Positions 17,103 through 31,204 of a stretch of DNA of 41,745 bases are shown piece after piece. Each line of letters opens with the position of its first letter. The stretch's first letter is position 1. The notes under the pieces are model-generated. The model searched no databases, was not told the origin of the DNA, and saw only the letters and a program-made list of their open reading frames with translations. The translations under genes were made by a program, and so were the position numbers. Source of the stretch: Acidobacteriota bacterium (GTDB lineage Bacteria; Acidobacteriota; Vicinamibacteria; Vicinamibacterales; CAVVIG01); contig JAHFUI010000017.1 of NCBI GenBank assembly GCA_023265175.1, positions 1 through 41,745 of the forward strand. Reading direction: 5' to 3'.

Positions 17103-18020
17103 ATGCGCGCGCGACGTTACACCGTTTTGATCGCTGACCGCTCGAGCGGCGTCGTCCGCCGCGTGACGATCAGTCTGCGGCCGGTGCTCGCGGCAGTGGC
17201 GGGTGTGCTGATGTTGCCCGTGCTCATTGGCCTCGGCGCCAAATGGAGCGCCCGCGCCGAAACGGAGGAAGTGCGCTCCGTGAACGCCATCCTGCAGGAA
17301 GAAAACGGAAGCTACCGCGCCGCGACCGGCGCCCTGACGACACAGATCCAATCGCTGGAAGGCGTGATCAATGATCTCGGCGCCCGGGCGACGCTCGATC
17401 CGGCACAGGCGCGGGCGATGCAGAAGCTGCCGGCCGTCGTGAAAGCACGCGCCGCCGGCGGAAGCCAGACGACCAGCGCCCTGGTGGCCACCGTGCTTCC
17501 GACCGCGCTGACTTCACCTGATGACACGTTCGGCGTGCTGCGCGATCTGCTCGGCGGTCTCGAAAGCCGGCTGCGGAACGTGCGGAAGGAGGTCGAGCGC
17601 CGCGAAGCGCTGGCGGCCGCGACGCCGTCGCTGTGGCCCGCCCACGGCTGGCTGACCGGCACGTTCGGCGGTCGAAGCGATCCGTTCACCGGCGAGACGG
17701 GGTTCCATCAGGGGATCGATATCTCAACCGATAAGGGGCAACCGGTGTACGCGACCGCGGACGGCAAAGTCGATCTCGCGGCTTACTCCGGCGACTACGG
17801 CAACCTGATCGTGCTGCAGCATGGCTTCGGCCTCGCGACCCGCTACGGACACCTGAGCGGTTTTGCGGTCCAGACCGGTCAAGCCATCAAGCGCGGACAG
17901 GTGATCGGCTACGTGGGCGCCACCGGCCGCGCGACGGGCGCGCATCTGCACTACGAAATCCTTGCGAACGGGCAGCTCCTCAACCCGCTGCAACTGCTCA
18001 CGCAGCCCGCGACCCGATAA
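17103..18020 (+). CDS. M23-family metallopeptidase (LytM-like), membrane anchored
   Basis: 305 residues from the ATG at 17103; GGAGG sits only 2 nt before it, and a TTG at 17094 in frame would add three residues. A basic N-terminus is followed by one membrane helix (residues 27-46, PVLAAVAGVLMLPVLIGLGA), then a predicted coiled coil (EEVRSVNAILQEENGSYRAA and QTQIQSLEGVINDL-like heptads). The C-terminal LytM domain has the zinc ligands His202 and Asp206 (FHQGIDIS) and the HLH motif at 281-283 (GAHLHYEI). It likely cuts peptidoglycan cross-bridges or, like EnvC/NlpD, activates amidases during cell division. An imperfect palindromic repeat begins 21 bp after its stop, and secA follows. Confidence 0.88.
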   Translation: MRARRYTVLIADRSSGVVRRVTISLRPVLAAVAGVLMLPVLIGLGAKWSARAETEEVRSVNAILQEENGSYRAATGALTTQIQSLEGVINDLGARATLDPAQARAMQKLPAVVKARAAGGSQTTSALVATVLPTALTSPDDTFGVLRDLLGGLESRLRNVRKEVERREALAAATPSLWPAHGWLTGTFGGRSDPFTGETGFHQGIDISTDKGQPVYATADGKVDLAAYSGDYGNLIVLQHGFGLATRYGHLSGFAVQTGQAIKRGQVIGYVGATGRATGAHLHYEILANGQLLNPLQLLTQPATR

Positions 18021-18040
18021 CGGCTGACGACACAAACGGG

Positions 18041-18101
18041 ACCACAGAGATCACGAAGAACACAAAGCCTTCGTCTTTGTGAGCTTGGTGTTCTTTGTGG
18101 T
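18041..18101. repeat. Palindromic 'ACCACAGAG/CTTTGTGGT' repeat
   Basis: Arms 18041-18067 and 18075-18101 are complementary at 22 of 27 positions, with a 7-nt loop CCTTCGT. It matches the repeat at 14595-14673 in wording (ACCAC-GA-AGG-ACACAAAG). It may work as a terminator for the M23 peptidase gene or be inert repeat DNA. Confidence 0.72.
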
Positions 18102-18125
18102 TCGATGGGTTCGATGGGTTCGATG
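18099..18125. repeat. Three tandem copies of GGTTCGATG
   Basis: Three exact 9-bp units (18099-18107, 18108-18116, 18117-18125) adjoin the right arm of the palindromic repeat, in the 177-bp gap before secA. A TACAAT hexamer at 18158-18163 is the only -10-like box seen upstream of secA, and no convincing -35 partner was found. Confidence 0.8.
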
Positions 18126-18197
18126 GACACGCCGCGCCGGAGGGTGTTCCTCTCTGTTACAATTGGCGGATTACCCTTGGTCTCGCCCCTCGTGTAG

Positions 18198-22832
<4,635 letters not shown>

Positions 22833-22837
22833 TACAC

Positions 22838-22898
22838 AATGCATAATGCACAATGCGAAATGTCGCGGTAATGCATTCGTCATTGTGCATTGTGCATT
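22838..22898. repeat. Palindromic 'AATGCACAATG' repeat
   Basis: Arms 22838-22862 and 22874-22898 pair at 21 of 25 positions and are made of repeated AATGCA/ACAATG words. It lies between convergent guaB and tsaE and encodes the last six residues of TsaE (EMHNAQ). A second copy of the same family is at 37981-38061. Confidence 0.8.
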
Positions 22899-23308
22899 TC
22901 GATCGTAATCCGCCGCGCCCTGTCCCCGGCGTGCTCAATCCTGACGCGAATCGCCTCGTGAGGCGGTTCTGACAGCTTGTCCGCCCATTCGATCGCCATC
23001 ACGACCCCGCTCGCCAACTCGTCGAGCCCGAGATCGTCGATCTCGCGCGGATCCTCCAACCGATACAGATCGACATGCAGCAGCGGCAGGCGGCCGCCAC
23101 GGTATTCCTGAATCAATGTGAAGGTGGGACTGCTGACCTCCGTTGCACTGACGCCGAGTCCCTCTGCGAGTCCGCGAACGAACGCGGTCTTGCCCGTGCC
23201 CAGATCGCCGAACAACAACACCGCCGCCCCGGGTTCGACCGTGCGCCCCAAGTCACTCCCGAGGGCGGAGGTCTCGGACTCGGAATGTGTGGTGAATGTG
23301 CTCGTCAC
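22880..23308 (-). CDS. tsaE: tRNA threonylcarbamoyladenosine biosynthesis ATPase TsaE
   Basis: 142 residues, the usual length. Walker A is GDLGTGKT (34-41), followed by FVRGLAEGLGV, SPTFTLIQEY and the LHVDLYRL strand with its conserved aspartate, then AIEWADKL. TsaE works with TsaB and TsaD to place t6A at position 37 of ANN-decoding tRNAs. The last residues come from a palindromic repeat, so the gene end has probably been reshaped by it. It lies 21 bp downstream of nnr on the same strand, a common pairing (yjeF-yjeE) in bacteria. Confidence 0.93.
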   Translation of the reverse strand: MTSTFTTHSESETSALGSDLGRTVEPGAAVLLFGDLGTGKTAFVRGLAEGLGVSATEVSSPTFTLIQEYRGGRLPLLHVDLYRLEDPREIDDLGLDELASGVVMAIEWADKLSEPPHEAIRVRIEHAGDRARRITIEMHNAQ

Positions 23309-23329
23309 AGAAGGTCCGGCTAAAGCTCT

Positions 23330-24913
23330 TTAGGCGGACCCGTGATTGCGTTCGACGATTTTGCGTCGCGCCGTGAGCTCGAGGATGGCGTCGCCGAGAT
23401 GGCCGGCCACATCAGCCGCTGTCATCGCGACTTCCCCTTCATCCGCCTCCGCAAGATCGCCCGCCATGCCGTGCAGGTAGACCGCCAGCTTGCACGCCGC
23501 TTCCGCGTCGAGGAGCTGCGCGAGCCACGCCGCAATCATGCCTGTCAGGACATCGCCGGTCCCACCGGTGGCCATGCCTGGATTTCCGGTCGGGTTGATG
23601 AAGATCTTTTCGTCCGGCGTCGCGATGATCGTCCGGTGTCCCTTCAGGACGACGTACACGTGATGCGCCACCGCGAAATTGCGCGCGATCTCGAGCCGGC
23701 TCGCCTGCACCTCGTCGGATGACATGCCAAGGAGGCGCCCCATCTCGCCGGCATGCGGCGTGATGATGACGTCGCGTCCTTCGCGGCCCGCCAGCCGATC
23801 GGGATCGCCGCCAAACGCGTTCAGTCCATCGGCATCGATGACCAGCGGCATCGTTGCGCGGTCGACCAGCCGCATGATGAAACGGCCGGTGGCAGGCGCC
23901 CGACCCAGACCCGGTCCGAGCGCGATCACATCGCGCGAAAGCTCGAGCACGCGCTCGACCGCATCGGGATCGAGGCCCTCGTCGGTCTCGTCGAGCCCCT
24001 CGGTCACGTACTCGGGCGCCATCGCGGCGATGACGGCCTGACAACTCGTGGGCGTGGCGACCGTCACCAGACCGGCGCCCGACCGCAAGGCGCCGACCGC
24101 CGCCAGATGAGCCGCCCCGGTCTTGCCGCGCGACCCGGCCACGACGAGGACACGGCCGTAGTCGCCCTTGTGGCTGTCGGCGGCTCGGGGGGTGATGAGC
24201 TCACGCATGGTCCCGCGTGTGAGCAGCTCCACGCGCGGACCTTCGATCCCGTCGAGCACCTCTGATGGAATGCCGATGTCCGCAATCACAATGTCGCCGG
24301 CGCGCGTTTCCGCGGGCGGCAGCACGAGCGGCAGCTTGGGCGCGGCGATCGTCACGGTCAGGCCGGCTTCGATCGAATCGCCGATGGGGTCCGCCGAGTC
24401 GGCCGACAGACCCGACGGCAGATCGATCGAGACGACGGGAATGCCGGACGCATTGACATCGGCGATGACGCTCTGAATCAGACCGCTGACCGGCGCGTTC
24501 AGGCCGGTCCCGAAGATCGCATCCACGATCAACGTGCAATCGCTCACTTCAGAAAAATGGAGCTCCCACGCCTGGCTGTCATCGATCTCGACCACGGTCA
24601 CGCCCAGGCGACCCAGAATTTCGAGGTTCGTGCGCGCGTCGCCGCGAACCTCCGTGACCCGGCCAAGGAGGAACACCGCCACGTCGCCGCCACGCTGCAT
24701 CAGCGTGCGGGCGACGACGAACCCGTCGCCCCCGTTGCTGCCCCGGCCGCACAAGACCGCCACGCGGCGCTCGAGCAGGTCGCTGTGGACTGCTTCCATG
24801 GCGGCGACCACCTCACGGCCGGCGTTCTCCATCAGCACGAGCGATGGAATGCCGATCTCTTCGATCGTACGGCGATCGGCGGCCCGCATTTGTGTCGAGT
24901 TCAGCACGCGCAT
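23330..24913 (-). CDS. nnr: Bifunctional NAD(P)H-hydrate repair enzyme
   Basis: 527 residues from the ATG at 24913; a longer frame to 25012 adds an atypical leader encoded by low-complexity AT-rich DNA. Residues 1-215 are the YjeF_N epimerase domain (MRAADRRTIEEIGIPSLVLM, SNGGDGFVVAR, DAIFGTGL). Residues 230-520 are the ADP-dependent dehydratase domain of ribokinase-like fold (GAAHLAAVGALRSGAGLV, ITPHAGEMGRLLG, and GNPGMATGGTGDVLTGMI near the C-terminus). Together they convert damaged S- and R-NAD(P)HX back to NAD(P)H. It is first in a two-gene unit with tsaE. Confidence 0.94.
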   Translation of the reverse strand: MRVLNSTQMRAADRRTIEEIGIPSLVLMENAGREVVAAMEAVHSDLLERRVAVLCGRGSNGGDGFVVARTLMQRGGDVAVFLLGRVTEVRGDARTNLEILGRLGVTVVEIDDSQAWELHFSEVSDCTLIVDAIFGTGLNAPVSGLIQSVIADVNASGIPVVSIDLPSGLSADSADPIGDSIEAGLTVTIAAPKLPLVLPPAETRAGDIVIADIGIPSEVLDGIEGPRVELLTRGTMRELITPRAADSHKGDYGRVLVVAGSRGKTGAAHLAAVGALRSGAGLVTVATPTSCQAVIAAMAPEYVTEGLDETDEGLDPDAVERVLELSRDVIALGPGLGRAPATGRFIMRLVDRATMPLVIDADGLNAFGGDPDRLAGREGRDVIITPHAGEMGRLLGMSSDEVQASRLEIARNFAVAHHVYVVLKGHRTIIATPDEKIFINPTGNPGMATGGTGDVLTGMIAAWLAQLLDAEAACKLAVYLHGMAGDLAEADEGEVAMTAADVAGHLGDAILELTARRKIVERNHGSA

Positions 24914-24921
24914 GCGAAGCG

Positions 24922-24952
24922 ATATTGTATGTATTGTAAATGTATTGTATGT
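24922..24952. repeat. AT-rich TATTGTATG word repeats before nnr
   Basis: Three near-copies of TATTGTA(A/T)(A)TG in a row, starkly AT-rich against the surrounding DNA. On the minus strand it gives repeated TACAAT boxes that resemble -10 elements, directly upstream of the nnr start. It may supply the promoter, or be another short phrase repeat at a gene start; both are possible. Confidence 0.5.
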
Positions 24953-25082
24953 CACCTGTTGCATCGGCCTGTTGACGATGCTACCGTCGTCCACTTGATC
25001 GCGTGTCGGCACGCTTCTCGCTAACGGTTTCCAACCGCAAACGGTTCCAATTCGTGAATCGTCATGCCGGCAGGAGGCCGAA

Positions 25083-25607
25083 ATGAATCAAGGAAGACTC
25101 GCCGATCGCGTGGAAGTGCTTGAGCGTAAAGTGGAAAGTCTCGAACAACTGCCCGATCGCGTCGCCGCGCTGGCGGCTGCATTCGACAGGGGTTTTGCTT
25201 CGATGGACTTGCAGTTTTCGCAACTCCGCGTGGAGATGCGCGCTGGATTTTCTGCCTTGCGGGCAGAGATTCGCGCCGGCGACGAAGAGACGCGTCGCGA
25301 GTTGCGGGAAGAAATACGCGCCGGTGATCAGGCGCTGCGGGAGGAGATGCGCGCCGGTGATCAGGCGCTGCGGGAAGAGATTCGCGCCGGTGATCAGGCG
25401 TTGCGGGAAGAGATTCGCGCCGGCGATCAGGCGCTGCGGGAGGAGATGCGCGTCCTCAACCAGGACACGCGCACGCACATGCTCGTGCTGCACGAAGACG
25501 TGCTGTCCCGTCTCGCACTGCTGGGCGAGCAGCCAAATGGCCGACGACGTTCGCCACGCGCCCCCGGCCCGGCAGGCCGCCGCAGCCCGCGATCGAAGAA
25601 AACCTGA
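25083..25607 (+). CDS. Coiled-coil protein with 11-residue tandem repeats
   Basis: 174 residues with a strong ribosome-binding site (AGGAGG, 5 nt before the ATG). Residues 1-45 read as a helical start (RLADRVEVLERKVESLEQL), followed by four full copies and one partial copy of an 11-residue unit of the type ALREEIRAGDQ. The basic C-terminus (RRSPRAPGPAGRRSPRSKKT) could bind nucleic acid or membrane. There is no signal peptide, so it should be cytoplasmic. Eleven-residue (hendecad) repeats favour a right-handed or straight coiled coil. The repeats are nearly identical in DNA, so copy number is probably variable between strains. Function unknown; its reading is supported by the ribosome-binding site. 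Confidence 0.7.
   Translation: MNQGRLADRVEVLERKVESLEQLPDRVAALAAAFDRGFASMDLQFSQLRVEMRAGFSALRAEIRAGDEETRRELREEIRAGDQALREEMRAGDQALREEIRAGDQALREEIRAGDQALREEMRVLNQDTRTHMLVLHEDVLSRLALLGEQPNGRRRSPRAPGPAGRRSPRSKKT
25299..25451 (+). repeat. 33-bp tandem repeats inside the coiled-coil gene
   Basis: Units end in GATCAG at 25331, 25364, 25397 and 25430, followed by a partial fifth unit to 25451. Units 2-4 differ at only a few positions. The period is a multiple of three, so gain or loss of units keeps the frame. Confidence 0.9.
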
Positions 25608-25702
25608 TCCCCTCTGCTCACTGGTCCGCCTCATTAATCAAAGCGGACACGACGTGCGCAGGCGCCTTGCGCCGGGCTTGGCGCAAACGGTACGCTGATC
25701 AC

Positions 25703-26611
25703 ATGGCTGCCATCGTCAACGTCCACGGCCGCATTGTCGATCAGGCGCACGCGGTCGTCTCCGTGTTCGATCACGGATTCCTTTACGGCGAAGGCGTCTA
25801 TGAGACGCTGCGCACGTACGGTGGCGAGCCATTCCTTTTCGAGCGTCACATGCGCCGCTTGCGGACATCCGCGAGCATGCTTGCCCTGCCGATACCGATT
25901 GACGATGCCGAGATCGACGATCGGTTTCGCGCGACGATGCGGGCCGGAGGTCTGGACGGCGGGACGGACAAAGAGGCGTATATCCGGCTGCTCGTGACTC
26001 GAGGGGTCGGCGACCTGTCGTACGATCCGGCGGTCTGTCCAGAGCCGTCGATCGTCGTGATCGTGAAGCCCCAGGTCGATCCGCCACGCGAGGCGTTCCA
26101 ACGCGGCGTGGGCGTCGCGATCGTGTCGACCGTCAGAAATCATCCCGCAACGGTCAATCCACTGATCAAATCGAACAACCTGTTGAACAATGCGCTCGCC
26201 ATGCAGGAGGCGGTTCGGCGCGGCGCCTTCGAGGGCGTAATGCGCAACTACCGAGGTGAGCTCGCCGAGGGCACGACCTCGAACCTGTTCATCGTCAAGC
26301 ACGGCGCGGCGTTGACGCCGCCCCTCGACGCAGGGCTGCTCCCGGGTATCACGCGCGAATTCGTGTTCGAACTTGGCGCCGACCGAGCCGTCCCGGTGCG
26401 CGAGGCCGTCCTGCGAGACGACGATCTGTTCGGCGCCGACGAGGCGTTCCTCACGAGCACGACCCGGGAGATCGTGCCGATCGTCCAGGTCGACAACCGG
26501 CCCATCGGCACCGGCGTTCCCGGTCCGATCACACTCGCGCTTCTCGATGCCTTTCGCCGCAAGGCGCAGGAGCTCACGCGTACCCGTCAAGCGGCGGGCA
26601 CGCGCACATGA
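25703..26611 (+). CDS. Class IV PLP aminotransferase (branched-chain/D-amino-acid type)
   Basis: 302 residues from the ATG at 25703. It has the fold-type IV landmarks: [18 protein letters not shown] near the N-terminus, RLRTSASML, the region around the PLP lysine [13 protein letters not shown], and [15 protein letters not shown] with the catalytic-site glutamate. The products of this family include branched-chain aminotransferase, D-alanine aminotransferase and aminodeoxychorismate lyase. The sequence alone does not separate these. The [12 protein letters not shown] motif and the length are compatible with all three. Its stop codon lies within the 3' end of gcvP, with a 38-bp tail-to-tail overlap. 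Confidence 0.88.
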   Translation: MAAIVNVHGRIVDQAHAVVSVFDHGFLYGEGVYETLRTYGGEPFLFERHMRRLRTSASMLALPIPIDDAEIDDRFRATMRAGGLDGGTDKEAYIRLLVTRGVGDLSYDPAVCPEPSIVVIVKPQVDPPREAFQRGVGVAIVSTVRNHPATVNPLIKSNNLLNNALAMQEAVRRGAFEGVMRNYRGELAEGTTSNLFIVKHGAALTPPLDAGLLPGITREFVFELGADRAVPVREAVLRDDDLFGADEAFLTSTTREIVPIVQVDNRPIGTGVPGPITLALLDAFRRKAQELTRTRQAAGTRT

Positions 26612-29447
26612 GGTTGCGGTCGCCGTACGGGTTGTTGACGCGCCCCACACTCGGCCAGAATTTGTTCGCGCGGACGAAGGGCAGCGGGAATGCCGCCTGT
26701 TCCCGCGAATACGCGTGCTTCCACTCGTTGGCCGACACCGCGGCGGCCGTGTGCGGTGCGTGCTTCAAGACGTTGTCGTCCGGGTCGGCAGTGCCGTCAA
26801 TGACGGCCTGAATCTCGCCGCGGATCGCGACCATCGCATCACAGAACCGATCGAGCTCCCCCTTCGATTCGCTTTCCGTTGGCTCCACCATCAGCGTACC
26901 GGCCACCGGGAACGACACGGTCGGCGCGTGAAATCCGAAATCCATCAGCCGTTTGGCCACGTCCGTTTCATCGATCCCGCTTGCCTGCTTCAGCGCACGC
27001 AGATCGAAAATCATCTCGTGCGCCACCCGGCCGTTCGAACGCGCGTACAGGACCGGATAATCCTGTTCGAGCCGAGACTTGACGTAGTTGGCATTAAGGA
27101 TCGCATACCGCGTCGCGTCGGTCATGCCGTCGCCGCCCAGCATTCTGATGTAGCCATACGAGATGAGCAGAATGCTCGCGCTGCCCCACGGCGCTTCAGC
27201 CGTTGCACGGATCGCGCGGCGGCCTCCAGTCGTGACCAGCGGATGACCGGGAAGATACGGCGCCAGATGAGCGGCGACTCCGATGGGGCCCATGCCGGGT
27301 CCGCCGCCCCCGTGCGGGATGCTGAACGTCTTGTGGAGGTTGAGATGGCAGACATCGGCGCCGACGGCCGCTGGGCTCGTGAGGCCGACCTGCGCGTTCA
27401 TGTTGGCGCCGTCCAGGTACACCTGCCCGCCGCACCGGTGCACGATGGCGCACACCTCCGGTATCGATTCTTCGAAGACGCCGTGCGTCGAGGGATACGT
27501 GACCATCAGTGCGGCGAGCCGCTCACGATGCTCTTCTGCTCTTGCGCGCAAGTCGTCGACGTCGATGCTGCCGCCGCTGGTGCTCGCCACGACGACCACC
27601 CGCATCCCTGCCATCACGGCGCTGGCAGGGTTGGTACCGTGAGCGGAGGCGGGAATGAGCACGACGTCCCGATGCGCGTCACCACGATCGCGGTGGTAGG
27701 CACGGATCACCATCAGCCCGGTGAATTCGCCTTGCGCCCCTGAATTCGGTTGCAGCGAGACCGCCGCGAGACCGGTAATCTCGCGCAGCGCCGCCTCGAG
27801 ATCGCCAAAGAGCTCGTGGTAGCCGGCGGCCTGCTCGACGGGAACGAACGGATGGAGCTTCGAAAATTCAGGCCATGTGACGGGCAGCATCTCGGATGCG
27901 GCATTCAGCTTCATCGTGCAGGAGCCGAGCGGAATCATCGACGTGTCCAGGCCGATGTCTTTTCGCTCCAGCCGTCGGAGGTATCGCATCATCTCCGTTT
28001 CAGAGTGATGGGCGCTGAAGACCGGATGGCCGAGAAACGCAGACGTCCTGGCGAGCGTCGGTGGATACAAGGGCTCCAGATCGGGTTCCAGATCTTGCCG
28101 CGACAGATCGATGGCTGTGGCCTCGACACCCTGGGCGGCGGCGAACACCGTCGCGATGACTTGCACGCCGGTGGTATCTGTCGTTTCGTCGAGCGCGACG
28201 TTGACGGTCCCGTCCGGTCGATAGCGAAAGTTCATCCGTGACGCGAGTGCTGTCCGATGAAGCCGCTCGACGTTGTCCACGTCGAGCCTCAACGTGTCGA
28301 AGTAGATGTCGTTGAGCTGGCGAACGCCCGCCCTTGCGAGCTCCCGTTCGAGGACCCTGGCCTGCTCATGGACTCGGCGGGCAATGCTCGTCAGCCCCTT
28401 CGGTCCGTGGTACACCGCGTAGAATCCGGCGATATTCGCCAGCAGCGCCTGCGCGGTGCAGATGTTCGACGTGGCCTTGTCGCGGCGGATGTGCTGCTCG
28501 CGCGTCTGCAGCGTCATGCGGTAGGCGCGGTTGCCGTGTGCGTCGATCGACACGCCGATGATGCGGCCGGGAGCCTGGCGCACATGCCGTTCGAGCGTCG
28601 CGAAAAACGCAGCGTGTGGCCCTCCGTAACCCATCGGGACGCCGAAGCGTTGCGAGCTCCCGAACGCGACGTCCGCCCCGATGTCGCCCGGCGGCGTCAG
28701 AAGCGCAAGACTGAGCAGATCGGTGCCCACTGCCACCAACACACCCTCGGCCTTGGCCGTGGCGATGAAGTCGCGCAGATCGTGAGCGCGGCCGGCTTCA
28801 TCGGGCGTCTGAACGAGCGCGCCGAAGGTACGACTGTCGAACGACGCCGAGGAGAGATCGTCCACGACCAGTTCGATTCCGAGCGGATCCACGCGGCCAG
28901 CCAGCACGTCGATCGTCTGCGGAAAACAGGAGTTCGCGACGAAGAACCGCGGTCGACCGCCGGCCTTCGCGACCCGCCTTCCCTGCACGCGGTACATCAT
29001 CGTCATCGCTTCGGCCGCAGCCGTGGCTTCATCGAGGAGCGAGGCGTTCGCGATCTCCATGCCGGTCAAATCGCGCACCATCGTTTGAAAGTTCAGGAGG
29101 CCTTCGAGCCGGCCCTGGGCGATCTCGCTCTGATAGGGCGTGTACGGGGTGTACCAGCCGGGATTTTCAAGGACGTTCCGGAGGATCACGCCCGGCGTGA
29201 TGCAGTCGTAGTAGCCGAGGCCGATGAAGGACTTGAACAATTGATTGCGGTTTGCGAGCCGGCGAAGGTCGCGCAGGTACTGATGCTCGCTCTGGCCGTC
29301 AGGCAGATTGAGTGGACCTGCGAGTCGAATGCCTGCGGGAATCGCTTCATCGATCAACGCGTCCAGCGAGGACGCGCCGATGACCTTCAGCATCGCATCG
29401 CACTCCGCCCGGTCGGGCCCGATATGACGGGACTGGAACTGTCCCAT
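26574..29447 (-). CDS. gcvP: Glycine dehydrogenase (decarboxylating), P protein
   Basis: 957 residues, a single chain carrying both halves that are split as GcvPA and GcvPB in some bacteria. It has [20 protein letters not shown] and [18 protein letters not shown] in the N-terminal half, and the PLP-binding lysine in [20 protein letters not shown] (around residue 705). It decarboxylates glycine and passes the aminomethyl group to lipoylated GcvH. It starts 9 bp after the gcvH stop, so the two are cotranscribed. Its 3' end overlaps the convergent aminotransferase by 38 bp. Confidence 0.97.
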   Translation of the reverse strand: MGQFQSRHIGPDRAECDAMLKVIGASSLDALIDEAIPAGIRLAGPLNLPDGQSEHQYLRDLRRLANRNQLFKSFIGLGYYDCITPGVILRNVLENPGWYTPYTPYQSEIAQGRLEGLLNFQTMVRDLTGMEIANASLLDEATAAAEAMTMMYRVQGRRVAKAGGRPRFFVANSCFPQTIDVLAGRVDPLGIELVVDDLSSASFDSRTFGALVQTPDEAGRAHDLRDFIATAKAEGVLVAVGTDLLSLALLTPPGDIGADVAFGSSQRFGVPMGYGGPHAAFFATLERHVRQAPGRIIGVSIDAHGNRAYRMTLQTREQHIRRDKATSNICTAQALLANIAGFYAVYHGPKGLTSIARRVHEQARVLERELARAGVRQLNDIYFDTLRLDVDNVERLHRTALASRMNFRYRPDGTVNVALDETTDTTGVQVIATVFAAAQGVEATAIDLSRQDLEPDLEPLYPPTLARTSAFLGHPVFSAHHSETEMMRYLRRLERKDIGLDTSMIPLGSCTMKLNAASEMLPVTWPEFSKLHPFVPVEQAAGYHELFGDLEAALREITGLAAVSLQPNSGAQGEFTGLMVIRAYHRDRGDAHRDVVLIPASAHGTNPASAVMAGMRVVVVASTSGGSIDVDDLRARAEEHRERLAALMVTYPSTHGVFEESIPEVCAIVHRCGGQVYLDGANMNAQVGLTSPAAVGADVCHLNLHKTFSIPHGGGGPGMGPIGVAAHLAPYLPGHPLVTTGGRRAIRATAEAPWGSASILLISYGYIRMLGGDGMTDATRYAILNANYVKSRLEQDYPVLYARSNGRVAHEMIFDLRALKQASGIDETDVAKRLMDFGFHAPTVSFPVAGTLMVEPTESESKGELDRFCDAMVAIRGEIQAVIDGTADPDDNVLKHAPHTAAAVSANEWKHAYSREQAAFPLPFVRANKFWPSVGRVNNPYGDRNLMCACPPLDGYA

Positions 29448-29456
29448 GAGCCCGGC

Positions 29457-29831
29457 CTATCTCACCAGGTCGGTGTATTGGGCAGCGTCGAGGAGTGCGG
29501 CCGTCTCGGCCGGGTGACCTAGCTTCACCACAATCATCCAGCTTCCATGGGGATCCGAATTGACCGTCTCCGGCTTGTTCTTGAGCGACGCGTTGATGTC
29601 CACCACCTCCCCGGACACAGGCGAGTACAGCTCCGAGACCGCCTTGACGGATTCGATCGTGCCGAACGATTCGCCCTGTCTCAGGATGGCGCCTACTTCC
29701 GGCAACTCGACATACACGACATCGCCCAGCTGTTTCTGCGCGTAATCGGTGATGCCGACTTTTGCGCGATCGCCGGAGAGCTCGACCCACTCATGATCTT
29801 TCGTGTACTTCAGGCCGGCCGGATACGCCAT
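29457..29831 (-). CDS. gcvH: Glycine cleavage system H protein
   Basis: 124 residues, standard length. The lipoylation site is Lys63 in the motif ESVKAVSELYSPVSG. The N-terminus YTKDHEWVELSGDRAKVGIT and the body QLGDVVYVELPEVG are typical. It shuttles the aminomethyl group from GcvP to GcvT and the reduced lipoyl arm to dihydrolipoamide dehydrogenase. A GGAG lies shortly before the ATG. It is separated from gcvT by a 204-bp spacer packed with GC-rich hairpins. Confidence 0.97.
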   Translation of the reverse strand: MAYPAGLKYTKDHEWVELSGDRAKVGITDYAQKQLGDVVYVELPEVGAILRQGESFGTIESVKAVSELYSPVSGEVVDINASLKNKPETVNSDPHGSWMIVVKLGHPAETAALLDAAQYTDLVR

Positions 29832-30035
29832 CGCCGCTCCTTTATTGATCCGCGTGGGGCCCCACCTTCATTCACTGCGCCGGGGCCCCACCCCCGGCGC
29901 TGTTGCTCAGCGCGTTCGCGCTTCGCAACGGCTCACGGCTGCCACGCGCTGGCAAGACTTCGCCGTCCCTCGGCCTCGCGCGTAGACTCTCGGCCTCGGG
30001 TCATGTTTGCGGAGCACCGCCTCGGCGGCACCCTG
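29832..30035. repeat. Hairpin-rich spacer between gcvT and gcvH
   Basis: No gene is apparent. It holds a perfect palindrome GTGGGGCCCCAC (29854-29865), a stem GCGCCGGGG/CCCCGGCGC with a 6-nt loop (29877-29900), and a longer stem with two segments (29902-29929: GTTGC/GCAAC outside, AGCGCG/CGCGCT inside a TT loop). None is followed by a T-run on the minus strand. The structures may slow or trim the gcvT-gcvH message or mark an insertion of REP-type DNA. Confidence 0.6.
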
Positions 30036-31148
30036 TCAGGGGCGTCGATAAAACGGCATCGGCACGACGCGGGCGCGGGCCCGACGGCTGCGGATGTCCA
30101 CGCCGATCTCGGTGCCAGGCGCCGCGTACGCGATCGGCAGATACGCCATGCCAATGGCCTTCTTGAGGAACGGCGTCTGCGTCCCGCTCGTCACGCGCCC
30201 ACATGTCTCGCCGTTGATGAAGACCTCGTGTCCATGGCGCGCGATTCCGGGATCGAGCATCTCGAAGCCAACCAGTTTCCGGCTGGGCCCCTGGCTCTTC
30301 TGCTCGCGGAGCGCGGCTGCTCCGTTGAAGTCGCCTTTCTTCCAGCCGACGATCCATTCCAGGCCGGCCTCGAGCGGCGTCGTCGTGTCATCGATGTCCT
30401 GACCGTACAACCGCATCGATGCCTCGAGCCGGAGGGTGTCGCGCGCCCCGAGTCCCGCAGGAATCAAATCCACCGCCTGGCCGGCACTGAGAATGGCCTG
30501 CCAGACGCGCTCGGCCGATTGCGGCGGCACGAACACCTCGAATCCATTCTCGCCCGTATAGCCAGTGCGCGAGACAGTGGCGCGCACGTTCGCCACCTCG
30601 CCGTGCGCGAACCGGTAGTACTTCATGCCCGGCAGATCGATCTCCGTGAGCGACCCCAGCACGTCGAGCGCAGCCGGCCCCTGTACGGACAGCAGCGCGT
30701 ACCGCGAGCTGGCGTCCACGGCGACGACATCACCGGCGGTCTTGATCTCGTTGTCGATCCACGCGAAATCCTTCTCGGTATTGGCGGCGTTGACGACGAG
30801 CAGGAAGTGTTGCGGCGCGAGGCGGTACACGAGCAGATCGTCCACGAACGTGCCGCGCGCGGTGAGCAACGCTGAATACTGCGCCTGTCCGACCTGCAAC
30901 GCCGAGGCGTCATTGGACGAGATCCGCTGGACGCCGGCCAACGCGTCCGTGCCGGCGATCTCAATTTCGCCCATGTGACTCACGTCGAAGAGACCGGCGC
31001 GCGTCCGAACGGCCATGTGCTCGTCCACGATGCCGGAATACTCGAGGGGCATGTCCCACCCACCAAACGGGACCATCTTCGCGCCGGCGGCGCGATGGCG
31101 GGCGTGGAGCGGTGTTTTCTTGAGGGAAGTGTCGGTGACCGGTTCCAT
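30036..31148 (-). CDS. gcvT: Aminomethyltransferase, glycine cleavage T protein
   Basis: 370 residues from the ATG at 31148 (MEPVTDTSLKKTPLHARHRA); the open frame continues far upstream, but without T-protein sequence. Conserved blocks include GAKMVPFGGWDMPLEYSGI, LFDVSHMGEIEI, the NDASALQVGQAQYSALL region, and GLGARDTLRLEASMRLYGQD. It transfers the methylene group from GcvH to tetrahydrofolate, releasing ammonia. It is the first gene of the gcvT-H-P set and starts 57 bp after the stop of the preceding secreted-protein gene. No glycine riboswitch consensus is visible in that short gap. Confidence 0.96.
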   Translation of the reverse strand: MEPVTDTSLKKTPLHARHRAAGAKMVPFGGWDMPLEYSGIVDEHMAVRTRAGLFDVSHMGEIEIAGTDALAGVQRISSNDASALQVGQAQYSALLTARGTFVDDLLVYRLAPQHFLLVVNAANTEKDFAWIDNEIKTAGDVVAVDASSRYALLSVQGPAALDVLGSLTEIDLPGMKYYRFAHGEVANVRATVSRTGYTGENGFEVFVPPQSAERVWQAILSAGQAVDLIPAGLGARDTLRLEASMRLYGQDIDDTTTPLEAGLEWIVGWKKGDFNGAAALREQKSQGPSRKLVGFEMLDPGIARHGHEVFINGETCGRVTSGTQTPFLKKAIGMAYLPIAYAAPGTEIGVDIRSRRARARVVPMPFYRRP

Positions 31149-31204
31149 GAACAGAGCGGACGCGTGACAGGAACAGGTAACCGTACTATGGGCTCCCGGT
31201 GTGG

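Noticed and set aside
14595-18125. Insertion sequences around the repeat cluster
   Set aside because: No transposase frame occurs in or near the repeats; the elements are too short.
18120-18197. Clear sigma-70 promoter for secA
   Set aside because: Only a TACAAT box at 18158 is seen, and no -35 with suitable spacing.
25299-25451. CRISPR-like or minisatellite array of 33-bp repeats
   Set aside because: The units are in frame inside a gene with a good SD and code for a regular coiled coil, so they are coding repeats.
31149-31204. Glycine riboswitch upstream of gcvT
   Set aside because: The gap is 56 bp, far too short for a tandem aptamer, and the glycine aptamer consensus is absent.
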